Shown here in pieces: positions 20,436-28,352 of a stretch of DNA of 52,798 bases (position 1 is the first letter of the stretch; the number at the start of each line of letters is the position of its first letter). Below the pieces are notes generated by a model. That model had not been told where the DNA came from. It did no database searches and saw only the letters and a program-made list of their open reading frames with translations. The position numbers and the translations under genes are program-made. This DNA is from a virus: positions 1 through 52,798 of the IMG/VR virus record IMGVR_UViG_3300009182_000084. One strand, 5' to 3'.

Positions 20436-20663
20436 ATGAAGAAGTACGAATCAGCACAAAAGACCCAGGTATTCCTTAAGGCTGCCTTGGCACACATGAC
20501 CATCCGTCGGACTGGCAAGCACCTTGTCATTCTTGCACCAGATGGTAAACTGTTCGGCAACAAGAAGCCAGTGCTCACCTACCAGATTACTAAGACCCAG
20601 GGTTGGGATGAGGTTTATGGTAAGGCGTACACTGACATGCACAAAGACCTTGTAGAGGCTTAG
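20436..20663 (+). CDS. small basic hypothetical protein (75 aa)
   Basis: The protein is basic with a helix followed by strands (MTIRRTGKHLVILAPDG) and a C-terminal helix, compatible with a small RNA- or DNA-binding fold. It starts behind AAAGGAAAAAATA and is followed by a GC-rich hairpin, so it ends a transcription subunit. No family is recognised. Confidence 0.55.
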   Translation: MKKYESAQKTQVFLKAALAHMTIRRTGKHLVILAPDGKLFGNKKPVLTYQITKTQGWDEVYGKAYTDMHKDLVEA

Positions 20664-20678
20664 TCAGTAGCTTTGGTG

Positions 20679-20697
20679 GCCCCGCCTAGTGCGGGGC
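20679..20697 (+). terminator. GC-rich hairpin after the gene at 20436
   Basis: GCCCCGC and GCGGGGC pair perfectly around CTAGT. No T-tract follows, so it may be an attenuator or an RNA-stability element rather than a full terminator. Confidence 0.55.
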
Positions 20698-20722
20698 TGC
20701 CTTAGCACTAAAGAAGGAAAAG

Positions 20723-20809
20723 ATGGGAATTATACTTGGGCTTCTTTTGTTGTTTTGGGTATCTGTTTGGTACCTTACATACAAAGAAGATGACCGTGAT
20801 GCATTATAG
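20723..20809 (+). CDS. tiny membrane protein (28 aa)
   Basis: The frame starts behind AAGGAAAAG and encodes MGIILGLLLLFWVSVWYLTY, a single membrane helix, then a short charged tail. Such short membrane peptides can modulate membrane enzymes or act in lysis; nothing here distinguishes these. Confidence 0.5.
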   Translation: MGIILGLLLLFWVSVWYLTYKEDDRDAL

Positions 20810-20821
20810 AAAGAAGAGTAT

Positions 20822-20938
20822 ATGAACGAAGATGAATACGAATCCGATTGCTGTGCATACAAAACCATGTTCTCAATGGAACGTGACCTTATATGTTTAA
20901 AATGTGGTAAACAATGTTTCAGAAAGTTTAAAAAATGA
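20822..20938 (+). CDS. small Cys-rich protein (38 aa)
   Basis: The protein has Cys in DCCAYK and a second cluster CLKCGKQC near the basic C-terminus, enough for a zinc ribbon. It starts behind AAGAAGAGTAT and overlaps the next gene as ATGA. No family is recognised. Confidence 0.5.
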   Translation: MNEDEYESDCCAYKTMFSMERDLICLKCGKQCFRKFKK

Positions 20939-21180
20939 GAGAGTTTAAAAATGAAGGCGCTCAATGCGCTTGTTGTGCCCCTAAAGAAATAGACAACGTA
21001 GAGATTACAGCTGCCTACAGGCTAGGTCAAACAGAGGCTAATAAAAATATTATAGATAAACTACTGGAGTTGGGTGTCTTGAGACGCAGTATGCTTGGTT
21101 CTAACTTCTATGTAATCTATAGTGAGTATGGTCCAAAAGATATAACAATAGAACGACTAACAGAAATGGAAAACAAGTGA
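20935..21180 (+). CDS. small protein with CACC motif, upstream of the HicA-like gene
   Basis: The 81-residue protein has QCACCAPKE near the start, then the helix ITAAYRLGQTEANKNIIDKLLELG and a C-terminal strand and helix. It overlaps the HicA-like gene by 4 bp. It does not look like a HicB antitoxin. Function unknown. Confidence 0.5.
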   Translation: MREFKNEGAQCACCAPKEIDNVEITAAYRLGQTEANKNIIDKLLELGVLRRSMLGSNFYVIYSEYGPKDITIERLTEMENK

Positions 21181-21401
21181 GTGGAAGTAAAGATTTAAAA
21201 GTATTAATAAAACAAGCGGAACAACAAGGATGGGAAGTTGGGTTAACAAAGAGTGGCCACTGGAGATGGATATCTCCTACTGGTAAATCAATCTTTTGTT
21301 CCAAGACTCCATCCGACTATAGAATGATTCTAAACTTTAAGCGTGAGCTTAAAGGCCTAGGGTTCATTGACATCACAAAACAATCAAGGAGAAAACGATG
21401 A
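21177..21401 (+). CDS. HicA-like (YcfA) double-stranded RNA-binding-fold protein
   Basis: The 74-residue protein fits HicA: a helix LKVLIKQAEQQGWEVG, then TKSGHWRWISPTGKSIFCSKTPSD. The conserved Gly-His is present; the His is the catalytic residue in HicA mRNA interferases. HicA normally pairs with a HicB antitoxin, but neither neighbour looks like HicB. It may be a phage effector that degrades host mRNA or a non-toxic RNA-binding protein. ATGA overlaps link it to the gene before and to the WhiB gene after. Confidence 0.7.
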   Translation: MSGSKDLKVLIKQAEQQGWEVGLTKSGHWRWISPTGKSIFCSKTPSDYRMILNFKRELKGLGFIDITKQSRRKR

Positions 21402-21631
21402 TTAATTCAGAACAAGCAGCATGTGCTGGAGAAGACACAGCAATCTTCTTCCCAGAACCTGGGCCACATGCCAGGGGTGACACAGCACTAGCCAAAGCCA
21501 TCTGTGCGTCTTGTCCCATAATCAAAGAATGTCTAGCCTTTGCGTTAGCCAATGATGAGTATGGTATCTGGGGCGGCACTACAGACTACGAACGTCGTCG
21601 CACCAGCAAGTACAAAAATATTGTAGTGTAA
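21398..21631 (+). CDS. WhiB-family iron-sulfur regulator
   Basis: The 77-residue protein has the four WhiB cysteines: one in AACAGED, then CASCPIIKEC (C-x2-C-x5-C), plus YGIWGGTTDYERRR, the Gly-rich turn and basic C-terminal segment that bind sigma factor and DNA. WhiB proteins hold a [4Fe-4S] cluster and contact the primary sigma factor; phage versions can block or redirect host WhiB. It is the last plus-strand gene and overlaps the HicA-like gene by 4 bp. Confidence 0.92.
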   Translation: MINSEQAACAGEDTAIFFPEPGPHARGDTALAKAICASCPIIKECLAFALANDEYGIWGGTTDYERRRTSKYKNIVV

Positions 21632-21637
21632 ATGAAA

Positions 21638-21664
21638 GGCCCCCTACCGCAATGGCAGGGGGCC
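21638..21664. terminator. bidirectional terminator between convergent operons
   Basis: GGCCCCCT and AGGGGGCC form a perfect 8-bp stem, extended inside by GCC/GGC-like pairing. It lies in the 45-bp gap between the WhiB stop and the ribonucleotide reductase stop, where both strands need termination. T-tracts are weak. Confidence 0.75.
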
Positions 21665-21676
21665 CAACACAAACAA

Positions 21677-23713
21677 CTACTGGTTATCTTTAATCAACTT
21701 AACTTCACAAGCGTCTGTTGTACAGTACGCTTCACCAACTGCGTCCGCTGCCAAGCCAGCATAAACACCAGCAAAGTCAATAGGAAAAAGCTCCATAGCA
21801 TACGCCTCGTATTCTTCTTCAGTAATCTGAGTATAAGGCATCTGTGGATAGACGTGGTTACCCATTGGCAAGAAAGAGACAGTCTTTAGTTGACCGTCGT
21901 ACATGTGTAGCGCCGTACCAATAGCGTCGCTTTCCTTTTCACTATCAAAGGTGACAGTTACAGAAACAGAATTGTCACTCCAATAACGTTGTGCAGTAGC
22001 TGCCAATGCCATCTTTTCATACACAGAAACGTCTTTTTCAGACCTTTCTGCCCCAGATTTAATAGGGAAAAATACTACAGAAGTAGTATCTGGCGATTCC
22101 GATGCAGGTTCAACTCTATACTGAGCCATCTTAAACAAAGGCAACATAGGGTCATTATTTCCAAAACGAATAGCTCTAAGGAAGTATTTGCCACCCGCTG
22201 TCCAGTGAACACCTGGCGACTCACCCGCAAGAATAGAAACAGTACCAGAAGGCTTAACTGTAGTCATTTTAATAGACTCGCGAATACCTAGCCACTCACT
22301 GTAAGTCTGGTCATAGTTTTTAACTACACCATAACCTTCATCCATCCATTCACGTAGCACGTGCATGCCCTTAGAGTCTGCAAAGTTTGCTACGCCTGAA
22401 ACTGACGTACCAATACGGCGGTTACGCTGCATGATTGCGTTTGTTTCTTCCCAGTGAGTAGGAAGTAGAGTCACAGTCTTTGCGTAGAGGTAAGCAAATT
22501 TAAGTGTGCGTTTAAAATCTTCTAGTGACTCATGTCTATTCAAATACGTTTCTACAAGCGTACACATTTCAAACGATTCAAGTGACTGCTCAGCGCATGG
22601 GTTGTACCCAACTACACGCCAATCCTTGTTGTTTACACCATCAGCTAGACGCCCATACTTACGACTCATGTCCATCCAGACTACGCCTGGCTCACCATTG
22701 CGTACAATTCCATCCACAATTGGGTCAAAATCCGTACCTACTGATACTTCCACGCTGTTATTACTCATCCACGCCCAACCTGGGGCTTCTGGGTCATAAC
22801 TGTTACGCTCTGGAAACTTCTCTGCATTCTTCAAATTCAGAAAATTCTCGTCATCAATACGGCCAATCAACAACTCTGCCGAACGTCGTACGTTACCCGA
22901 TACCACACATACGCCAATCAGATTACCAATGTCTGCGATGTCTGTACGCGTCAGCTTTTGTCCGCCTCTATTCAAAAATAGATTACGAATGTGGTTGTGC
23001 AAATTAATCAATGGTTCTGGACCCGACGCTGTTCCACCAAACGTGGCAATTGGCGCACCGTATGGTCGAATCAAATCGTAATTAAATTCCCACATTGGCT
23101 GGTCTGCTTTTAGAAATGAATTTATTAATGCGGTTGTGGACTCTGCCCAACCTTCACGCGTGTCTGGAATTACGTATTCCGACACCCCTTGTGGTGCGTA
23201 AATATCAAATCCCTTATCAGCACCCTTGTCATCAAATCCAACACCCACACCCAACATCGATGCCTCCATCAAAAATGCAAATGGCTTGGCTGGATTGTTC
23301 TTGGTCATCTCGTTTGTACTAACAAATGCACAATTCTGCAACGCTGCGCTGTTCTTTTGCTCGTTTACAATTGGCGTACCCATTACCCACAAACCACGAC
23401 CTGGCGGTGTCCACTTCAACTGGAATAGGCGTTCAAATGCTTCTTTTGCTGACGCTGCTGCTTTGGCATCCGACCATGGCAAACGGTTAGACTTTGCGTG
23501 GTCTTTCTGCAATGAATACATGCCGTTAATTACACGTTCGCAAACTTCTGCCCACGTCTCTTTTGTTCCATCGTCTTTCTTGCGGCTGTATGTGCGCAAA
23601 AAGGTAATTTCACCTACCGAGTTGCCCGCAACATCGGTGTAACCAAATGGTGCTTTCTTGTCCTTGTATCCTGATACGAAATCTTCCGCTAAACGGAATG
23701 AAAAATTAGTCAT
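21677..23713 (-). CDS. nrdJ: class II (adenosylcobalamin-dependent) ribonucleotide reductase, monomeric RTPR type
   Basis: The 678-residue protein reduces ribonucleotides to deoxyribonucleotides using a B12 radical. Seen: NCAFVST (first redox Cys), VGYNPCAEQSLESFEMCTLVE (active-site Cys near 373, then the Glu, and the second redox Cys), the phosphate-binding segment VKPSGTVS, and a C-terminal YCTTDACE pair (near 663 and 668) that shuttles electrons. There is no sign of a fused effector cone. The order matches the Lactobacillus leichmannii-type monomeric enzyme, which is slightly longer (about 740). It needs no oxygen and is common in phages of aerobic aquatic hosts. The ribosome binding site is weak (GGTGG). 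Confidence 0.93.
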   Translation of the reverse strand: MTNFSFRLAEDFVSGYKDKKAPFGYTDVAGNSVGEITFLRTYSRKKDDGTKETWAEVCERVINGMYSLQKDHAKSNRLPWSDAKAAASAKEAFERLFQLKWTPPGRGLWVMGTPIVNEQKNSAALQNCAFVSTNEMTKNNPAKPFAFLMEASMLGVGVGFDDKGADKGFDIYAPQGVSEYVIPDTREGWAESTTALINSFLKADQPMWEFNYDLIRPYGAPIATFGGTASGPEPLINLHNHIRNLFLNRGGQKLTRTDIADIGNLIGVCVVSGNVRRSAELLIGRIDDENFLNLKNAEKFPERNSYDPEAPGWAWMSNNSVEVSVGTDFDPIVDGIVRNGEPGVVWMDMSRKYGRLADGVNNKDWRVVGYNPCAEQSLESFEMCTLVETYLNRHESLEDFKRTLKFAYLYAKTVTLLPTHWEETNAIMQRNRRIGTSVSGVANFADSKGMHVLREWMDEGYGVVKNYDQTYSEWLGIRESIKMTTVKPSGTVSILAGESPGVHWTAGGKYFLRAIRFGNNDPMLPLFKMAQYRVEPASESPDTTSVVFFPIKSGAERSEKDVSVYEKMALAATAQRYWSDNSVSVTVTFDSEKESDAIGTALHMYDGQLKTVSFLPMGNHVYPQMPYTQITEEEYEAYAMELFPIDFAGVYAGLAADAVGEAYCTTDACEVKLIKDNQ

Positions 23714-23879
23714 GTAACCACCATCTGTTAATTATTTGAAATACCCCGACTGGGGAACCTCTATTATCGCTGGTATTAGCTTAACATGCTTCTACTAATA
23801 TCGTCAAACACACAAATACTCTGACTATTTTCTGGACTATAACGTTTCAATACTTATATGACCCTGTTATCAGATACTA
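23714..23879 (-). promoter_or_regulatory. 166-bp gap upstream of the ribonucleotide reductase
   Basis: No gene is seen. On the minus strand TTGACG at about 23795 could be a -35 box, and a small CCCC-AGTC-GGGG hairpin lies about 30 nt before the start codon. I looked for cobalamin or NrdR-type signals and saw no convincing one. A promoter for the reductase is likely but not located. Confidence 0.3.
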
Positions 23880-25373
23880 CTATTCTAATGAATCCTTGAT
23901 TATGAACGTGGTTTGCTCTTCGTTTAGTGGCTGATTTAGCTCTCGCAATGCCTGCGCTTTGTCACCAAAAATTGCTGACAGTACACCTCCCGATGTCTGG
24001 CGGCTGGCAGTAATCTGAACAAACTCTTTATTGCTTTCCAGGTCCTTGACTGACGCCACCAACTTCAACAATCTGTCCATTTCCTGGGACGTATTTGGGT
24101 CTGCGTATCCACCATTCAATTCTTCTGCAAACCGCATAAATGCTACTCTCTGGCCCTGCATCTCAACAATTGCGGTCAACAAACCCTTCAGCTGGTCCTT
24201 GGTTTTAACTTCAATTGGCAGGTTAAATGCACACGTGTTTGCTGGCTTAAATGCGGGGCAATTCGCTGCGACAAAACAGGTATCGCACTGTCTCAAACTG
24301 GCACTATTGGACTGAACTACGGGCACATCTTTTAGTACATCACGACCGTCTTCTGTCTCCACAATAGTCTTCATCTGATACCCCAAAACAGGCATTGAAA
24401 TGACTTCATTTGGGTCTCTTTGCACTACCTCTGTGCGTTCAACTTTCCGCACTTCGGACCCCTTGTTATTAGATGGGTCTATATCCAAATCCATCAAACC
24501 ACTGTATAGGGTATTATCACTGTTATCAGATACTTTGTCACCTTGAATGAGCTTCAGCTCTGGTTTTTCTTTATCCATTTGCTTCTCTAACTGTAAATAT
24601 GACCAAACCGCAACTTTTGTTGCTTCTAATGTGTCATCACCTTTGAACTTACCAAAATCAAATCCCGCTTTTTCAACTACACTTTTGTATCTTAAACGGG
24701 CTTGGTCTTTCATCTTTTTTGGATAACGAACCAGCTTTGACCCGTCCCAAATAATTGTTTCACCTCGCCGCATTGGGCTCAACCACGACAATGTGCTGGC
24801 AGTATCAAATGGAATTTGCCTCAGATTGTCTGGTTTTGCTGTTGCCAATGCGTGGAACTCGGTCCCGTATGTTCTTTTTAAACTTCTAACTGTTCCTGAT
24901 AATGACGTAACTGTTTCGATTACATCCCCTGGAATTGCAACATTTTTGTACTCTTCCGACCACTGTCGCAACATGGCAGAACTGTATGTATCGTGCCAAA
25001 CTACCCACATCTTTGGGTCATTTTCAAATGCGGCCCGCTGCTGTTGAACCCAATTTAGGCCCAACACTTGGCTATCAAACTCTACCCAGCCTTCAATTCG
25101 TTCATAATTTAATGCAATAAACTCTTCATAGTCCGCCGCGTACTCCTCGAGCTCACGAACTGACCACCCAGCTTTATCTGCTTGAACTGCTCCTGAATCT
25201 ACCCACACTTTCATGTTTGGGAGGAAATGCTCACCAATTAGATACGCCTTTGTCTTTGGCAAACCTCTTTTGCGCAATCCCCAGTACGACAACATAACTT
25301 GGTCTACGCCTGTGCGTTCCAATAACGTCCTGTTTGATGGTACTTCTACCCCACCAAAAATCAACTTACTCAA
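23880..25373 (-). CDS. TGT/DpdA-like TIM-barrel protein with Cys-rich C-terminal domain
   Basis: The 497-residue protein uses a TTG start (25373-25371). The N-terminal ~300 residues resemble tRNA-guanine transglycosylase-fold phage proteins: VWVDSGAVQADKAGWS (compare DSGAF/DSGGF with the catalytic Asp), a following YAADYEEFI helix and the strand WVEFDSQVLGLN. DpdA-type members insert 7-deazaguanine bases into DNA. The C-terminal part carries CDTC, CPAF and TCAFNLP, likely a metal-binding domain, followed by a helical region. Base-modification activity is inference and no 7-deazaguanine synthesis genes are seen in the window. Confidence 0.45.
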   Translation of the reverse strand: MSKLIFGGVEVPSNRTLLERTGVDQVMLSYWGLRKRGLPKTKAYLIGEHFLPNMKVWVDSGAVQADKAGWSVRELEEYAADYEEFIALNYERIEGWVEFDSQVLGLNWVQQQRAAFENDPKMWVVWHDTYSSAMLRQWSEEYKNVAIPGDVIETVTSLSGTVRSLKRTYGTEFHALATAKPDNLRQIPFDTASTLSWLSPMRRGETIIWDGSKLVRYPKKMKDQARLRYKSVVEKAGFDFGKFKGDDTLEATKVAVWSYLQLEKQMDKEKPELKLIQGDKVSDNSDNTLYSGLMDLDIDPSNNKGSEVRKVERTEVVQRDPNEVISMPVLGYQMKTIVETEDGRDVLKDVPVVQSNSASLRQCDTCFVAANCPAFKPANTCAFNLPIEVKTKDQLKGLLTAIVEMQGQRVAFMRFAEELNGGYADPNTSQEMDRLLKLVASVKDLESNKEFVQITASRQTSGGVLSAIFGDKAQALRELNQPLNEEQTTFIIKDSLE

Positions 25374-25851
25374 AATTTAATGTTTCTGTTCTTGTCAAAC
25401 GTGCATCTTGGGTTCGTAATGCGTTTTGCTTTTCAATCGCTGCCTCAATCTCATTCCATGCACGTACTTTTTTAGGTGCATCTGGTCGAAATTCTGGGCG
25501 TGTGTACGAGGGAACTGCAAACATTACCGATGGGATTCCCTGCTCAAATGCAAATGTCCACGTGCTTGGATTGTTTGTAATAAATAAATCCACTGCGCCC
25601 TTTGCACGGCTCAATGTCAACTGGCGCTGCGCTAACGGAACATCGTGCAGCGCTACTGATGAATCTACAATGTTGTCAAAATCTACAATCTTATTACTGT
25701 CTAACCAGTACCGTGTTTCTCTTTCATCAGACGATGACAATAAGGTCAACTTATTGTACACGCTCAGTGTACCTGCCATAATAACGCCAGTACCAATTGG
25801 CTCATCGTTTGTGCCTCGTAATACGCCGTCTAATTCTACTACTATGTGCAT
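25366..25851 (-). CDS. HAD-like protein with altered nucleophile motif
   Basis: The 161-residue protein opens MHIVVELDGVL, which matches HAD motif I (DxDG) except that Glu replaces the nucleophilic Asp. LTLLSSSDE resembles motif II and a later D-x(n)-NP segment could be the acidic motif. A swapped nucleophile suggests either a non-phosphatase HAD or an inactive binding protein. It overlaps the TGT-like gene by 8 bp, so they are coupled. Confidence 0.5.
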   Translation of the reverse strand: MHIVVELDGVLRGTNDEPIGTGVIMAGTLSVYNKLTLLSSSDERETRYWLDSNKIVDFDNIVDSSVALHDVPLAQRQLTLSRAKGAVDLFITNNPSTWTFAFEQGIPSVMFAVPSYTRPEFRPDAPKKVRAWNEIEAAIEKQNALRTQDARLTRTETLNFE

Positions 25852-25857
25852 TTATTC

Positions 25858-25950
25858 CTAATAACTATCGTCTGTACAATCGCATTTGCAGGTGTCCTCT
25901 ACACAAATGTCTTTGTATAGCTCATGGCCACATTTAATACAGTGTGTCAA
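25858..25950 (-). CDS. small Cys-rich protein with TTG start (30 aa)
   Basis: A 30-residue frame starts with TTG at 25950-25948 immediately after the upstream stop, behind AGGAACAAG, and ends at TAG 25860-25858. It has six Cys (CIKCGHELYKDIC, TCKCDC), which fit one or two zinc sites. The tight fit between two genes and the strong metal-binding pattern support it. Confidence 0.5.
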   Translation of the reverse strand: MTHCIKCGHELYKDICVEDTCKCDCTDDSY

Positions 25951-26805
25951 TTACTTGTTCCTATATGTTGCTGCTCGTCGGATTAGTGTGCTGGAATCTG
26001 GGATGTCCATTCCACTTACCATACTAGTCTTGAGATGCTGGCGTATGGTTCTCAACTTATTAATTGTTCCACGCTGCTTGCCTGCTTGCCAACGATAGTT
26101 GTGAAAATCCCCGTAACCTTGACCTGTTGGTGAAAACGCAATGCTTCTATTATTATGAATCTCGTTATACAGTGCATTTGCCTGCATTGCTGCCGCAGTC
26201 ATTTTAACCTCTGAATTACGTCTTACGGCTTCATTTGTGGCCATCTGCACATCTTGCAGGGATGCCTGATAGCGGTTGTATGTATTAGTGGCTAATGATG
26301 CATCTGAATTGGCTACACTATCCCACTCCGCGTTATTAGGAGCTTCCTGGGCTGGATTTGGAGTTACCGTCCACTCGTCGTACTTCAAATCGTATGCAGC
26401 GTATGGCTTAATAGTTTTAATATCATTTGTCGTCAACGCATAATACGTCAACTCAAATCCATTCCAGTCTTCGGTCCCGCTGTTGTGCAGCAGGTCATTC
26501 AACTCATCCGCAATCTCTCGGTCTGACAATCCAGCATACTCTGGGTTTGCTTTTCTAAACTGTATAAAATTAATACCCACTAGACAATCTAGGTCTTTTG
26601 GTTCCCTGGCGGCCTGCCATTGATAACTTACTCCTGAACCTGCCAACCAGGGATGTGTCCACAAATCTGCATGGCGGAATGACTGCCCCAACAAATCAAT
26701 CAAAATGCTCTGGATACCAGAACGCACCTGCGACTTCAATGACCTACCATCAAATAGGGTTGGGTCAAGAGTATCGGCAGGTGCGCTAAAGTATGATGTA
26801 TTCAT
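25951..26805 (-). CDS. putative nucleotidyltransferase-fold protein
   Basis: In the 284-residue protein WLAGSGVSYQWQ is followed by REPKDLDCLVGINF, i.e. a Gly-Ser turn, a helix, and a D-x-D pair on a strand, as in the minimal nucleotidyltransferase fold. A third acidic residue may be in GFELTYYAL. The remainder is helical with an Asn/Ala-rich middle. The substrate is unknown; fold members transfer NMP to RNA, proteins or antibiotics. It heads the cluster that continues into the HAD-like and TGT-like genes. Confidence 0.5.
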   Translation of the reverse strand: MNTSYFSAPADTLDPTLFDGRSLKSQVRSGIQSILIDLLGQSFRHADLWTHPWLAGSGVSYQWQAAREPKDLDCLVGINFIQFRKANPEYAGLSDREIADELNDLLHNSGTEDWNGFELTYYALTTNDIKTIKPYAAYDLKYDEWTVTPNPAQEAPNNAEWDSVANSDASLATNTYNRYQASLQDVQMATNEAVRRNSEVKMTAAAMQANALYNEIHNNRSIAFSPTGQGYGDFHNYRWQAGKQRGTINKLRTIRQHLKTSMVSGMDIPDSSTLIRRAATYRNK

Positions 26806-26821
26806 ACCTCTAGTTTACTGG

Positions 26822-27097
26822 CTATGCAGGTTCTTGTGGTGTAATTCCACGTTCTTTTAGTTTTTCTTTAATTGCATCAGGAACCGTTGGCTCTACTGGG
26901 TTTAGCGCATTTACAATACGGTCTACCAGCATCTGGGTTTCTAGTTCCTTAATGATGGCCTGCAGTGTAATGAAAACATCGTAACTAGATGCCTCTCGCT
27001 GAACCTCAATAACTTCACCAGTTTGCTTTAGATTTACTGCGAAGGTACCGTCTGTGTGAACAACTACGGTAAATGCTGTTTCAATTTGCTTTTCCAT
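26822..27097 (-). CDS. hypothetical protein (91 aa)
   Basis: The protein begins with beta strands (IETAFTVVVHTDGTFAVNL) and continues as a helix (FITLQAIIKELETQMLVD) and a Pro-rich tail. It starts behind AAGGAGTATATAA. No family is recognised. Confidence 0.55.
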   Translation of the reverse strand: MEKQIETAFTVVVHTDGTFAVNLKQTGEVIEVQREASSYDVFITLQAIIKELETQMLVDRIVNALNPVEPTVPDAIKEKLKERGITPQEPA

Positions 27098-27108
27098 TTA
27101 TATACTCC

Positions 27109-27663
27109 TTAATACATTCCCATGATTTTACGACGCAACTGCACAACCTGACCGTGGTACGGACAGAAATGACACGTGTAAATCTTTGGACCGTCTAGAT
27201 GTTCTGGCTTTGGCAGCCCTAGTTCGCCACGTTCCTTTGCGGTATCTGGCAACAGACGTTTTGATGGTGACTCGTAATCATCACAATTTACTGTGGGCTT
27301 GTTGTGCTTTTCCCAACACGACATAGCGTCATCAGCAAACTGCATCTTGGTTTCGTAGAATGACTTCTCTGGGTCTAGTTCATCTAGACCTCGTGAACCG
27401 CCCTGTTTAAACTGTTCAAGAATGGCCGCTTTTTGTTCTGGGTTTGCCCATGCTTTAACTGGCAGCTTAAACAACTTACCCTTGTGTGGCTCTCCCGAGT
27501 CAAACTTGTGCTTTTCTAGAGAAATCTCCAACAAATAATCGCGGTCTGTTGGCCCCTCATAGTCTGGAAGTTCTTCTAGCGTCTCGCAAACTAGGCACAT
27601 CAGCAAACGAATTACTGGGCCCTCAATAGGTTTTGACCCAATTACTGGTTTAAATTCAGTCAT
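27109..27663 (-). CDS. hypothetical protein with split zinc-binding Cys pairs
   Basis: The 184-residue protein has CLVC near residue 23 and CHFCPYH near residue 169, with the intervening region charged and helical. The two pairs may bind one zinc, bringing the ends together. It overlaps the gene upstream by one base. No family is recognised, although similar proteins with CPYHG endings occur in actinophages as I recall. Confidence 0.55.
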   Translation of the reverse strand: MTEFKPVIGSKPIEGPVIRLLMCLVCETLEELPDYEGPTDRDYLLEISLEKHKFDSGEPHKGKLFKLPVKAWANPEQKAAILEQFKQGGSRGLDELDPEKSFYETKMQFADDAMSCWEKHNKPTVNCDDYESPSKRLLPDTAKERGELGLPKPEHLDGPKIYTCHFCPYHGQVVQLRRKIMGMY

Positions 27664-27923
27664 TAAACTACCAGCCCGTGCTCAATCAACCAATTAAGGT
27701 TTTCGCTTATCTGCTGAGTAAACCCATGCTTTTCTAGCCATGCCTGACCATCTGGGGTCTGCAGGGCTTGCGCACGACGCTTCAACCATGCTGAACGAGT
27801 TGCTTTTAGTTCATCACTCATATTTGCAGGAAACCACTGAAGATAATAGTTACGTGATTCATCCGACAAAAGGGATGGTTGGCGAAGGTGTCCCTCTGCA
27901 TCAGTCCAGTCATTTAGTTCCAT
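27663..27923 (-). CDS. hypothetical protein (86 aa)
   Basis: The protein is helical and Trp-rich (YYLQWFPANMSDELKATRSAW). It starts behind AAGGAGAATAAC and overlaps the next gene as TAATG. No family is recognised. Confidence 0.55.
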   Translation of the reverse strand: MELNDWTDAEGHLRQPSLLSDESRNYYLQWFPANMSDELKATRSAWLKRRAQALQTPDGQAWLEKHGFTQQISENLNWLIEHGLVV

Positions 27924-27977
27924 GTTATTCTCCTTATTAGTTGTACGTATTAGTATACCGATATTTTAATAGGTTGT

Positions 27978-28103
27978 CTAGTTGCTTTGACTTTCCCTAC
28001 GAGCTCTCTGACCAGTAGCGTGTGCCTGCTTTGTACCATAAAAAGGTGTATTAAATACCTTGTGGTTGATTGTGCGGCCTTGATTACTTTTTAATCCTGT
28101 CAT
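27978..28103 (-). CDS. small basic protein (41 aa)
   Basis: The frame starts behind AGGGAAGTAAAA and encodes a basic product (MTGLKSNQGRTINHKVFNTP...) ending at TAG 27980-27978. It follows the gene at 28106 by 2 bp. No family is recognised; it may be a virion-associated peptide. Confidence 0.5.
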   Translation of the reverse strand: MTGLKSNQGRTINHKVFNTPFYGTKQAHATGQRARRESQSN

Positions 28104-28105
28104 TT

Positions 28106-28318
28106 TTACTTCCCTGGATTTACCATAGATTCGGCAGGCGCTTCAGATGTGGCAAAACCGTAACCGTAGAATGGGTGCAATGTCTGCTTGTTGTCCATGA
28201 TACGCTCGTTGTCTTCACTGCCTACAACCTGCGTGTTTGGGCGTACCTTGCGGTACTTGCCGTCAGTTGCGCCTTCGTGAAGGCTTCCGTTCATCGAACG
28301 ACTTGTATTAACTGCCAT
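28106..28318 (-). CDS. small hypothetical protein (70 aa)
   Basis: The protein is polar, Asn/Gly/Ser-rich and probably disordered (MAVNTSRSMNGSLHEGATDG), ending MVNPGK. It starts behind AAGGAAGAAACA. Composition is like the virion-cluster proteins upstream. No family is recognised. Confidence 0.5.
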   Translation of the reverse strand: MAVNTSRSMNGSLHEGATDGKYRKVRPNTQVVGSEDNERIMDNKQTLHPFYGYGFATSEAPAESMVNPGK

Positions 28319-28352
28319 TGTTTCTTCCTTTGTTAACTCTTAGTTTATTGTA

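Noticed and set aside
21989-23642. Long plus-strand frames antisense to the ribonucleotide reductase
   Set aside because: They lie entirely opposite a well-supported enzyme gene, have no ribosome binding sites and give low-quality protein sequence.
23714-23879. Cobalamin riboswitch upstream of the ribonucleotide reductase
   Set aside because: The gap is short and no B12-box-like conserved sequence was seen.
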